Source of the DNA: JABSSA01 sp039975755
GTDB taxonomy: Bacteria; Pseudomonadota; Alphaproteobacteria; Rhodobacterales; Rhodobacteraceae
Assembly: GCA_039975755.1 (NCBI GenBank)
Contig: JBDWGM010000050.1
Coordinates: 1 to 25,616 of the forward strand
Direction: 5' to 3'
DNA: 25,616 bases
This document shows, one piece after another, positions 8,440-17,131 of this stretch (position 1 is the stretch's first letter; each line of letters starts with the position of its first letter). The position numbers and the translations under genes were made by a program. The notes under the pieces are model-generated. The model was not told the DNA's origin. It ran no database searches and saw only the letters and a program-made list of their open reading frames with translations.

Positions 8440-8650
8440 GAAAACTTCCTCCACCCAAGATTGGCTAATTGACAAGAAGTGCCTCGAGAGCCCGTATGTA
8501 TCTACACTGAAGTTCTCGGTGAAAGTGGTAAAATTGAGGGTTCCCAAATTGAAAACTACCTTAAAGTATATACTTTTGGCATGAAACTAAGTCTTGTTGT
8601 TTAAATGTAGTTTCGGATTTTTACTTAAATACATTTTAAATGGGTGTCAC
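8440..8650. promoter_or_regulatory. AT-rich upstream region of the SIR2-STAND gene
   Basis: This stretch separates the IS481 remnant from the giant gene and should hold its promoter. It becomes strongly AT-rich after 8540. It contains a perfect 14-base palindrome, AAAGTATATACTTT, at 8563-8576. A weak TTGGCA (8576-8581) with TTTAAA 18 bases later is the best sigma-70-like pair. No convincing ribosome site precedes ATG 8651. Confidence 0.35.
8563..8576. repeat. 14-base perfect palindrome upstream of the SIR2-STAND gene
   Basis: AAAGTATATACTTT reads the same on both strands and lies 75 bases before the chosen ATG. It could be an operator or part of a promoter, or a chance feature of AT-rich DNA. 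Confidence 0.4.
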
Positions 8651-11600
8651 ATGACCAACGACGACAATGTAGAGAATAGTTTTTTACGGCGAAATCGAGA
8701 ACAGCTGCGTTACTGGCCTTATACCCTTTATCAGATTGATGAAACGCTTGACATTGCATTGATCGAAGGCAAAGCAAAGCAAATTTTATTTCAGTCGCTC
8801 AATACTAAATCCCTCTGCGCTTTTGCGGGAAGCGGATTATCCGCGTCTTACGGGCGCCTATCCTGGTCGAAATGGAAGAACGAACAGATTCAAATCGTCC
8901 GTCAAAACGCCGAAGCGTTCTTGGATCTGTCGAAAAAATCTTCAAAGTGGATTCAAGAACTTGCGACCATCATTGATGATAAAGATCCGGTAACTCCTTG
9001 CCCTGCTTGGGCAAAAAGCGTTCATGCACAAATGAATCCAAGGTTGGCTACACCGGAGGAAGACAAACGAAAACGAGAAAACCGGCGAAACATTTGGGGA
9101 TGGCTTGAGGCGCGCAGGCGTTCCATTTTGATGGCGGAACATGAAGTGCGACTGTTGTTTGATACCTTCCATCAAGCCAGTTCCGACCAAGGCTCATTTC
9201 CTGGCGGAGACGCACTGCCTGTACAATTCGAAATTGCTCAGCAGTTGCATAATCAAATTCGTAAGTACGTTTCATTCTTCCTGCTACCCTCTGAAGATGG
9301 CGAGACGATATCAAAATTTAAGGATGTTTGGACAGGAAGCCGCGCAAGTCCTGAAAGTGCTGCACCGATAGAGTCAATCGGCGTATTGATGAAAGCTATG
9401 GTAGAAAGCGCAGACTGGAAGGGAGCGGCAGAGGAAATTCCGGACATTTGCAGAACGGCCAAAGATTACCAAAAAGCCTGGAAACATTTTGCAAAGGAAA
9501 GCCAGTTCGGTGCATCTCATCTCGCGTTTGAAGACGTGACCAAGTACCTTTTGATCGACGAAAATGCCCATGCCGCTTTGCTACTTCGGGATGGTCTTTC
9601 GCGCAGTGACAAACAAAACGCGGAAGACGTTGCAGTATTTGAACATGGACTGGGCCTTTTTGATGCAACCAAGCTGAAGCGGGATGTGGATGGGATCCGG
9701 CGAGCACCAGAACGGTATCTCAGTTTGGCTCCATTCAATTTCAACGCCCTATTCGAAGCGTTTGAACTGGCATCCTCACAACCAGAATACGAAAATTGGA
9801 AGACCATTTTTGACAGGATCAAAAAAGACTTAAAGGACTACATCTCAAAGTCGGCTGAACAGGGGGATGAACGCATCTTCCTGACACCTTCCTCGCGGTT
9901 TTTGTTGGCGACGGCACTGCGACTATTGAAAGACCCAATGCAGAAAAAGAGTGACGGAAAAGAATTTATTGACAAGCATGTAACTGCTCCGCCTGCCACG
10001 TCGTTTTCATCTCGACGTTCCATTATCGCCGATCGATTCGACCCGCTTGCCAAAACGATCCGTAAGCTAGGTATTCGGCGTTACATCACCACCAATTACG
10101 ATTTCGAAATCGAACGGTTCTTCGCAGATGCAGGCTTCAATCAATTCGGTGACCCGCCACTTATGTCGAAAACCGCAGAAGATAGCGACTTTCGAAGCGA
10201 TCATTTAGGGGCGGAGCTGCGAGATCAAACCTTCCAGCGCGACCGGACCGTGGAGCTCATCACTTTTTCGATGGGCCGCGGGTCGCAGGACGCTTCGGTG
10301 TTTCACCTTCACGGGCGCGCAACCAAAGAAGATAGTCTCGTTATTTCTGAGCGTGATTATCTCGAGTTGTACCTGGCCGAAGATGAGCATCGCGAAAGTG
10401 TCGATGAAGCGATCAATTTAGCATTTTCCAGCGCGCCTATGTTGTTCATCGGCCTGGGCATGACCGAGGCCGATATGCTGCGTCCGTTGCGGCAGTTCAT
10501 CTCGAACAGAGACCGTACCGTTGGGTATAGTGCATTGACGCTTCTGCCTGCAGAAAAAAGCTATGCCGAACGGGTCAAAACGGCGTCATCCCTTTACTTG
10601 CGTTACGGCGTGCACACGATTTTCTATGGAAGTGGCGAGGTTTCGGTTCAAAGGCCTGGCGAGAGCGAAAAAAGCCCTGTTGGCCTCGATTGGTTGCACC
10701 GAATACTGGCCGTGACAGATGTTGTTTCGAAACACATTGGTAGAATGCAGGTTGAAGTTAAAGAGGCACTTGCCGATGAAAAGGGCAAGAAACAGAGCCT
10801 TGGTTGCGTTTCGGCTAAAGGAAAATGGCCAACCGAATTCGTGAGAATGCTTGATGAAGCGGTTGGTGCAATGGGCAGCGACTTGGCTTTCAGTTCACCT
10901 GTCGAAGCTGAAGAAAGGGCGCTCAACGTTCTTTTTGGTCTAACATCGTACGCGGCCGCTTCGAAAACTGATGGGTCAGAGCGTTTGCGTGTGGGCCCGA
11001 TTGCGGAGATGATCGGGAAAAAACAAGGCGCGCAAACTAACATTGTTATCCCGACGATTGTGCCCGCCCGGCCGCGCAATCATGACCTGCTGCACGAAAC
11101 GAAAAGTGCCCGTGCACGTCTTGATACGACAGAATACGTCGCGTTCTACGTGCAGATTCTTGAAGAGATGTTGAGACTTTGTATCAAAGACAGGCATGAA
11201 GTGATTGACAAAGCAGCTTGGACTACACTGCAAAATGATCTGGCCGCACGGCAAATCGCGCTGGACGGCCTCTGGGGCGCATTTATCAGCACATCGCTGA
11301 ACGCAATGCTCGACAGCCTCGAAGGGGAATGGCGAGCATGGTGGGAAGATTGGCAAGACCCTCCCAAGTACCGAACGCCGAAATTTGAGCGCTTTCCCTA
11401 TTTCTCTTACCTGCCCCAAGAGAGCGACAGGAGTGACCGGACCAGTGATGACGAGCAACCCAATGAGCGTGACGTACCCGACTCAAGTGAGTTGCCCGAC
11501 TTCGGCGGGCTGAGGCACAGTGTTGATGATGAAATCGCGGCGCGGGCGCTGTTACCAACCCCGCTGCGATATATACGGCATCGGGTCGATAACAGCATAA

Positions 11601-14600
11601 CGGACATGAAAGAAGCTGAGACCTTCACGGCCCCACCCCAGCTGCAACTCAATGACAAAGGTGTTGTGTCGCTTGAGCATCGAACCCACATTCGCGCGTT
11701 TGACACATTTATCGCTGCGATCGCAGCGGAGCGTGCTGCGTTGGCCGAGACAGACAGACAAAACAGCATTTCCGACCCAATCCCGGACACGCGGAGATTT
11801 TACACGGTGGCGGCCTTACGGGGGCAAGGTAAGGGCAGCTTCATGACTGCCATGAGCTCCCGGTTGGGTCTCTCGATGTATATCCGCGCGGCATGGCCGG
11901 TTTATGGCATTTCTAAGAATGGCGTTGAAATCGTGTTTCGCAAGCAGACGCGCTGCGCGATTTTTGCGGGCGCGATTTTTGTCAATTTCAGCTTTTCGTC
12001 TGAGATTTCTTCGACCTATGACATGTTGCTCGAAGCGGTGACGGAAACGACCGCACGTGTTCAGGCGTTGCACAAAGTTTTATCGGAGCAAAAACCAAAA
12101 TTGGATGCCGACGTTCAGGACAAGCTTATTCGGAGCGCTTTGCAAAATGAAACGATCACAACGGACGATGTCGCTTTCGATAAACTTTGGAGTGCATTCC
12201 AAGAACAGGTTCGAGAGTGCCAGAAACGTCCACGCAAAGATGCAGATGTACTGTCCCGTTTGGGAGCGATAAAAAAAGCATTTTCCGATTTTAAGAAGGC
12301 ATCCAGGGTATTCAAGGACAGTAAGCTGCGCTTTGACGAGAAACTATGCATTCCGCGCCTTCTGATCTGCATCAATGGGATTGACTTGCTTTACGAAACC
12401 GCTGGCCGTGAAGGCGCGGCTAAGAACGGAGAAATAGCAGCCATCATTTCGATCCTGACTGGCGACGAAACTTCGAAAGTCCCCTTCGATCTAGTTGTTA
12501 TCGGGTCCGAATCCGGTATCGGCGTACCATGGCGAAATTTGCGCAATGCCCCGAAACCTGCCGAAAGCGAACAGGATGTTCTTCCACTAACGTTGAAGCA
12601 GATCGACAGACAGAACATTCCTGGCCCGGCGCAAGAGCATATCGAACGGCGCAAAGCCTCGACGACCCTCAACATCGTCGCGTTGAACGACAAGAACGCC
12701 AAGTTCGACGGCTATATCCACTTTGCGCGCCCGGTTAGTCCGACTGAGATGATGATTTGCAACTTTCCTACGCTTGCAAGAGTGCTGTTCCTTTTGAACA
12801 TTACAAGCGCAGAAGGACGCAATAAAATCGGGGTACCACTTCTCGAGCAGCAAGGAGAAGATAGCCTTTCGCGATTGAATGTCGAAGCCCAAAAGAAAGA
12901 GGCCTGCGAACTGGAGGAGATTTGGAGCCAGCCGGAAGTCCCTAATCTCCGCAAACTGGCCAAAGCGCGCAACAATGCTCGCGCAACAATCAATGAAGAG
13001 TTGACTAAAACTGTCGATGAACTCGGCTGTAAGGCCGGATTGGGCACTGAGCGTGGGTATTTGCGCGAGCGCTACCAGTCCAAGAACAAGGTCGACATTG
13101 ACGAATGGCACCGCATTCGACGGCACTTGGGAGGAAACCGCTTTTGCCTGACTATTCTACTGGGGGCTGCACAACACATCGTCGAGCATTCTCGCGTGCT
13201 CCTTGATGGTGCAAAGGCTGCCGAAGCCTTCATCCGCCACACTGTCGACCAAGTGCGCAACATCGGCGTTTACCAAAAAGAAGACTTTGTGCTGCGTTCC
13301 GTTCTAGAGTGCTATCGGCGCTATAACGTCCTGGGAGAATACGCCGCAGACGTGAATCTGCATATGTTGTTGATTCGTCATATTGCTGTGATCGGAACAC
13401 CTGTGAGCGGTGGTGTTTTGGTCCGTCTGCCTGAAATTCGCGACTACTTCGCCGAATTGCGTAGCGAAACCAAGATATCACGCCGCCGTATCGTGGCCGC
13501 GGCCCTCAAAGTGCTCTGTGATCGAGGTCTGATCTTCCGACTGTCGCCCAACGCGAATATGATCGAAACTAATGAGGCGGGCAAAGAGGACGCGGCAACT
13601 GGCGCTCAAAATGCCGACGAAGCGGACGCAAGAGGATGGCCTTTGGTTCTCGAATTCCGTTATGCTTTGCATAGGGTCGTGCAACGGCACGCCGCCTCAC
13701 ATTTGGGTCAAGGCAACGTTGATCCGATCAAAAATAATTCCTTCGCCCCAACTCTTTATGGCTCGATGTCGTCTGGTGGGCCTCGGCTCAGCCGAAAGTC
13801 CTACGTCTTTTTGCGTCGGCAAATGGTGTCACTTAGTCAGTACCCCGATGTACCAAGTGCCGAAAACGAACCCAATCGTATCCCATTCCTTGAAAATGAA
13901 AGGGAAGGCGCTGTGCAGTCTCTGCGCGCGTCTTTGTCCCTGGCCCGCACGAGTTTTTCTGTCGCATCGATTTCGCGTTTTGCCGATTATCAACGACTGA
14001 TACCGGGCGCCGAAAAACGGGGGTATCTTGAAACCTATAAAGTGCGGCTGCGTTGGATAATTAGGCGTGCTTGGGAATTGCAGCACAAAGACAATGGGTT
14101 CAACGCGCTTTACCGAGACGAGGTAGTATGGATTTACAATGAACTTGGCGTCACCTCGTTGGCCCAAGGCAACCTTACCGACGCTCTGGCACTACTGCGC
14201 CAGGCCTCAGAATTGAATGCTAAAATTGAAGGCACGCAAAAAGATGGTCACTCAAGCAAATTGATCAGCCTTAATCACGCCGTTGTTCAGTTGGAACGGG
14301 GGCGCCTACAATCGGCCCGCGATCGGTTGCGAAGGATACGTGACACAACAAAGCCCGAAAAGGGCACGGAATATCATATGGCACTCGGATACTTGAGCGT
14401 TCTCGACCATCTCACCGGTCGGACACAAGAGCTTGATACTCGGTTCCAACAAGTCACTACCCATTTTCAGAGCACTGCAGACAAGCGCGCAGCAGCGATC
14501 TTCCTACAGCACCGGGCCCGATTCCTCAGGAACAGCGAACCTTTACGCAGTGAACAATTTTTGCGAACCGCGCGCGAACTGGCTGAAACCGGGGGGCACG

Positions 14601-15025
14601 AAGACGTACGCAATCATGTCCAATTGGCCGAAATCTTAGTCAGCCGGGCCAAAGCTGACCCGCATCAAGCCGTCGCACCTGAATTGTTCAAAAAGCTCAC
14701 GGATATCGAAAGGTTCAGTCGCCACATGGGAATTTGGAGCTTGCAATGTGATGCCTTGCAATTGCGCGCTAGAATGCTGCTCGAGCAGGGCGAAACCACA
14801 ACTTCTGGCCGTTTGCTGGTCAGAGCCTTGGCCATTGCACATCGGTGTTCTTTAACACTACGCGCCAATCGGGGTATGACACTTTATGCCGATCTATTGC
14901 GTCACCGAGGTGATATCGAAGGCGCGCAAACCATCGCCATTGCCAGTCTTGAAATGGCTAAAAATACCGGGTTCAGCTTGGAGACTGTGCGCGCTCAGGC
15001 AGTATTGTCGCAAATCAAACCATAG
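8651..15025 (+). CDS. giant SIR2-STAND NTPase-TPR protein, putative antiphage defence (Avs-like)
   Basis: 2,124 residues from ATG 8651; a TTG at 8594 in the same frame has no ribosome site. N-terminal SIR2-type domain: FAGSGLS (58-64), ITTNYD (479-484), HLHG (552-555, probable catalytic His554) and GLGMTEADML (601-610). About 415 residues, mostly helical, lie between the first two motifs. A long helical linker with an acidic, probably disordered stretch follows. Then comes a P-loop NTPase: RGQGKGSF (Lys1061) and Walker B LLICINGID (Asp1245). A winged-helix-like part follows near 1573-1633 and at least seven TPR-like helical hairpins from ~1826 to the end. SIR2 effectors in defence proteins usually destroy NAD+, STAND modules oligomerise on sensing, and TPR arrays often sense the trigger. 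The order matches SIR2-bearing antiviral STAND proteins (AVAST type 5), but this protein is very long. Transposon debris flanks it on both sides. The defence role is inferred. Confidence 0.8.
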   Translation: MTNDDNVENSFLRRNREQLRYWPYTLYQIDETLDIALIEGKAKQILFQSLNTKSLCAFAGSGLSASYGRLSWSKWKNEQIQIVRQNAEAFLDLSKKSSKWIQELATIIDDKDPVTPCPAWAKSVHAQMNPRLATPEEDKRKRENRRNIWGWLEARRRSILMAEHEVRLLFDTFHQASSDQGSFPGGDALPVQFEIAQQLHNQIRKYVSFFLLPSEDGETISKFKDVWTGSRASPESAAPIESIGVLMKAMVESADWKGAAEEIPDICRTAKDYQKAWKHFAKESQFGASHLAFEDVTKYLLIDENAHAALLLRDGLSRSDKQNAEDVAVFEHGLGLFDATKLKRDVDGIRRAPERYLSLAPFNFNALFEAFELASSQPEYENWKTIFDRIKKDLKDYISKSAEQGDERIFLTPSSRFLLATALRLLKDPMQKKSDGKEFIDKHVTAPPATSFSSRRSIIADRFDPLAKTIRKLGIRRYITTNYDFEIERFFADAGFNQFGDPPLMSKTAEDSDFRSDHLGAELRDQTFQRDRTVELITFSMGRGSQDASVFHLHGRATKEDSLVISERDYLELYLAEDEHRESVDEAINLAFSSAPMLFIGLGMTEADMLRPLRQFISNRDRTVGYSALTLLPAEKSYAERVKTASSLYLRYGVHTIFYGSGEVSVQRPGESEKSPVGLDWLHRILAVTDVVSKHIGRMQVEVKEALADEKGKKQSLGCVSAKGKWPTEFVRMLDEAVGAMGSDLAFSSPVEAEERALNVLFGLTSYAAASKTDGSERLRVGPIAEMIGKKQGAQTNIVIPTIVPARPRNHDLLHETKSARARLDTTEYVAFYVQILEEMLRLCIKDRHEVIDKAAWTTLQNDLAARQIALDGLWGAFISTSLNAMLDSLEGEWRAWWEDWQDPPKYRTPKFERFPYFSYLPQESDRSDRTSDDEQPNERDVPDSSELPDFGGLRHSVDDEIAARALLPTPLRYIRHRVDNSITDMKEAETFTAPPQLQLNDKGVVSLEHRTHIRAFDTFIAAIAAERAALAETDRQNSISDPIPDTRRFYTVAALRGQGKGSFMTAMSSRLGLSMYIRAAWPVYGISKNGVEIVFRKQTRCAIFAGAIFVNFSFSSEISSTYDMLLEAVTETTARVQALHKVLSEQKPKLDADVQDKLIRSALQNETITTDDVAFDKLWSAFQEQVRECQKRPRKDADVLSRLGAIKKAFSDFKKASRVFKDSKLRFDEKLCIPRLLICINGIDLLYETAGREGAAKNGEIAAIISILTGDETSKVPFDLVVIGSESGIGVPWRNLRNAPKPAESEQDVLPLTLKQIDRQNIPGPAQEHIERRKASTTLNIVALNDKNAKFDGYIHFARPVSPTEMMICNFPTLARVLFLLNITSAEGRNKIGVPLLEQQGEDSLSRLNVEAQKKEACELEEIWSQPEVPNLRKLAKARNNARATINEELTKTVDELGCKAGLGTERGYLRERYQSKNKVDIDEWHRIRRHLGGNRFCLTILLGAAQHIVEHSRVLLDGAKAAEAFIRHTVDQVRNIGVYQKEDFVLRSVLECYRRYNVLGEYAADVNLHMLLIRHIAVIGTPVSGGVLVRLPEIRDYFAELRSETKISRRRIVAAALKVLCDRGLIFRLSPNANMIETNEAGKEDAATGAQNADEADARGWPLVLEFRYALHRVVQRHAASHLGQGNVDPIKNNSFAPTLYGSMSSGGPRLSRKSYVFLRRQMVSLSQYPDVPSAENEPNRIPFLENEREGAVQSLRASLSLARTSFSVASISRFADYQRLIPGAEKRGYLETYKVRLRWIIRRAWELQHKDNGFNALYRDEVVWIYNELGVTSLAQGNLTDALALLRQASELNAKIEGTQKDGHSSKLISLNHAVVQLERGRLQSARDRLRRIRDTTKPEKGTEYHMALGYLSVLDHLTGRTQELDTRFQQVTTHFQSTADKRAAAIFLQHRARFLRNSEPLRSEQFLRTARELAETGGHEDVRNHVQLAEILVSRAKADPHQAVAPELFKKLTDIERFSRHMGIWSLQCDALQLRARMLLEQGETTTSGRLLVRALAIAHRCSLTLRANRGMTLYADLLRHRGDIEGAQTIAIASLEMAKNTGFSLETVRAQAVLSQIKP

Positions 15026-15051
15026 TGTGAGCGATATCTGAACTGCGCTCC

Positions 15052-15481
15052 TAATCCTTCTGAGGGTAGGTACCGCCACAGTTCCTGGGCCATACCTTCT
15101 TTGAAGTATATGTAACGATAGATCGTCTCCTAGCAAACGCGCAGCTTCGCGCCTTCGTAGATCATCCGGTTGCCAATCTGCTCAGGTGACCAGCCTTGTT
15201 TGATCCGCGCGATCACGGTCTTGCATAGCTCCGAATGCCGGATCAATTTACGCTGCACAGATCGGCACTTGTTCGTCTGCAACGGAGCGGTATGACCAAA
15301 GTTACCCGCGTACTTCTTGGGGAACGCATCATCGGTCCAGAAGTTACGTTTGATCTAGCGATGAATAGTCGATTTCGAGCGCTTCAAGACGCACCAACTC
15401 TCGGACGGGGACTTTAACGTGCCACCAATCCTCAATTCTACTGCGTTCTCTCAAGTTCAGTTGCGTGTAAACGGCTCTCAT
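15052..15481 (-). pseudogene. IS30-family transposase remnant
   Basis: From ATG 15481 the frame reads MRAVYTQLNLRERSRIEDWWHVKVPVRELVR, then shifts near 15390 into VLKRSKSTIHR, the helix-turn-helix of IS30 transposases. The second frame has stops at 15355-15357 and 15130-15132, between otherwise good family sequence: IKRNFWTDDAFP, VQRKLIRHSELCKTVIARIK, QGWSPEQIGNRMIYEGAKLRVC and ETIYRYIYFKEGM. It ends near 15052, so the catalytic DDE core is lost. One frameshift, two stops and the truncation make it a dead gene. It begins only 27 bases after the SIR2-STAND stop, in the opposite direction. Confidence 0.85.
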
Positions 15482-15489
15482 ACCATGAT

Positions 15490-15524
15490 CTCCTACTAGA
15501 TAACTCATTGTTTTCTAATAGGAG
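15490..15524. repeat. inverted repeat upstream of the IS30 transposase remnant
   Basis: CTCCTACTAGA (15490-15500) and TCTAATAGGAG (15514-15524) pair with one mismatch around a 13-base loop. On the minus strand one arm contains the AGGAG ribosome site of the transposase start. A hairpin could thus hide that site, a common way to limit transposase expression. Confidence 0.55.
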
Positions 15525-15582
15525 TCGCACTTCAGGGTAGCGCGCACCCGCTACATATAATGTAATGCATAATCTGATGGAT

Positions 15583-15592
15583 TGGATGCCCC
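15583..15592 (+). repeat. left subterminal inverted repeat of the IS1111-type element
   Basis: TGGATGCCCC is the exact reverse complement of the sequence at 16921-16930. It lies 64 bases before the transposase ATG. Confidence 0.7.
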
Positions 15593-15656
15593 TCCTGCCG
15601 GTTTAGAATTGAACCGGAGCACCCGAGAAGATGGTGCGAAAAAGGAGGATAAGACG

Positions 15657-16678
15657 ATGGAAAATATACATATATTGGGTGTAGACTTGGCCAAGCGCAC
15701 ATTCGCGATCTGCGGGGCTGATAAGAACGGTTATGTTAAAATCAGACAGAAATTGACCCGACCTCAGTTCCAGAAAACCCTGTCAGAACTTCCACCATGT
15801 ATCATCGCAATGGAAGCCTGTGGGTCCGCACATCACTGGGGTCGCTTTGCTCAAGCTGCTGGCCATGAAGTCCGTCTTATTCCTGCACAATACGTCAAAG
15901 CGTTTGTCAAACGCCACAAGAATGATGCGATTGATGCTGAAGCGATCGTGGAAGCTGCCTCACGGCCGTCAATGCAAACCGTTGCGGTGAAAGATGAGAA
16001 CCAGCAAGCCCAAGCGATGATGTTCAGGACCCGTGAAATGTTCGTCCGACAACGCACCCAGCTCATCAATTCTGTACGCGCTCACTTGGCGGAATATGGA
16101 ATCGTATTGCCGCAACAACGACGCAATGGGCGCCTGTTCGCAGAGCGCTGTCGTTCGGAGTTCGATAGAGCACCGGAGATCGTCATCTCGATGATCGAAA
16201 TATACCTCAAGCAAATCGAAGCCGTTGACCGCGAAGTTGCGGTGCTAGACATAAAGATCAAAAAAGGTGTCCTGCGCAACGCTGACGCTAGACGACTGCA
16301 ACCATGCCAGGTGTTGGGCCGATGTCCGCAATGGCAATTCAAGCCTTCTGTCCCCCCGCTCAGAACTTCAGGAAAGGCCGCGATTTCGCGGCATGGCTCG
16401 GTTTGGTTCCGCGACAACATTCGACAGGTGGCAAGGACCGTCTTGGTCGGATTACCAAGATGGGTCAACGAGACGTCCGAAAACTGCTGATCATCGGAGC
16501 GATGTCGGTGATCAGCGCGAGCGAGCGCAAAGGTCATTGCGATGATCCCTGGCTCGCGCGTATGCTTGAAAAGAGACCGCGCATGGTTGCGGCAGTTGCT
16601 CTGGCAAATCGAATGGCTCGACGCATTTGGGCGATGATGACCAAGGAACAAGATTACAAGATTCAGGCCGCTGCATAA
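15657..16678 (+). pseudogene. IS110/IS1111-type transposase (DEDD), frameshifted
   Basis: From ATG 15657 (AAAGGAGG ten bases upstream) the protein starts MENIHILGVDLAKRTFAICG and shows the RuvC-like DEDD set: Asp in GVDLAK, Glu in AMEACG, and the two Asp of NDAIDAEA. The frame is lost after ADARRLQ near 16301; adding one base there restores the family sequence MPGVGPMSAMAIQAF in the frame that runs to 16678. That second part carries FAAWLGLVPRQHSTGG, which holds the C-terminal serine region used by this family for recombination. A one-base deletion therefore probably makes the gene inactive unless ribosomes slip. All other blocks are intact, so inactivation is recent. Confidence 0.88.
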
Positions 16679-16920
16679 CTGCGCGACCCGGATACCGGCA
16701 GGACTGAAGGACGAAGGATAAGTTACGGAACACGACGATCATGAGATCGGCAGCGGAAAAACCAGAATAAGATTGTGGCCCTAGAGCCCGTTAATCTGAT
16801 TTGGATCCGCGTCGCGTATCTCCATAAGGGCCCGCCGCCAGTGTCGCGGCACACCAGAGGCCGGACACATGACTGCACCTGATCAGCCGTTCCAAGACCT
16901 TGAATTCGCTAACAGTAACC
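16679..16920 (+). ncRNA. candidate bridge/seeker RNA region of the IS1111-type element
   Basis: About 240 bases between the transposase stop and the right inverted repeat have no gene. In IS1111-type elements this position encodes the small RNA that pairs with the element ends and the target. Several G/C-rich self-complementary stretches are present around 16779-16870. The exact RNA ends cannot be set by eye. The assignment rests on position only. Confidence 0.45.
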
Positions 16921-16930
16921 GGGGCATCCA
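16921..16930 (-). repeat. right subterminal inverted repeat of the IS1111-type element
   Basis: GGGGCATCCA matches the left repeat exactly in inverse orientation. It lies 242 bases after the transposase stop. Confidence 0.7.
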
Positions 16931-17131
16931 CATATTTCTTATGTTAATTATAACCCGTCATGGCGTTTGAGACAGACAGCCTTGTTTTGCTAAAGGAGTT
17001 TCTTTCGCTCATCGTAATCCTTTGAGGGATACGAGATGTGAACGAAGACAAGGCCGAATGGATCGGCTGACAAACAACTTCTAAATCCCAAGATCTGCTC
17101 CAGCGGAACGATGTCCTTACGGAGATGACCA

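Larger units (their letters stand above)
15583..16930 (+). mobile_element. IS110-family element of IS1111 type (defective)
   Basis: The element is bounded by perfect 10-base subterminal inverted repeats, TGGATGCCCC at 15583-15592 and GGGGCATCCA at 16921-16930. Subterminal repeats set back a few bases from the true ends are typical of the IS1111 group, so the tips probably lie a few bases outside. One frameshifted transposase gene occupies 15657-16678. About 75 bases precede it and about 240 non-coding bases follow it. In IS1111 elements the downstream non-coding part encodes the guide (bridge/seeker) RNA that selects the target. Confidence 0.75.

Noticed and set aside
8594..8650. Upstream TTG start adding 19 residues, partly hydrophobic, to the giant protein
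   Set aside because: No ribosome site precedes it; the extension is cysteine-rich and AT-driven, and SIR2 effectors act in the cytoplasm.
8942..14868. Many antisense frames of 60-180 residues inside the SIR2-STAND gene
   Set aside because: They overlap a frame with clear domain motifs, have no ribosome sites or recognisable domains, and are shadows of it.
15537..15554. Small inverted repeat GTAGCG/CGCTAC
   Set aside because: Six-base arms only, with no link to the mapped element ends; could be chance.
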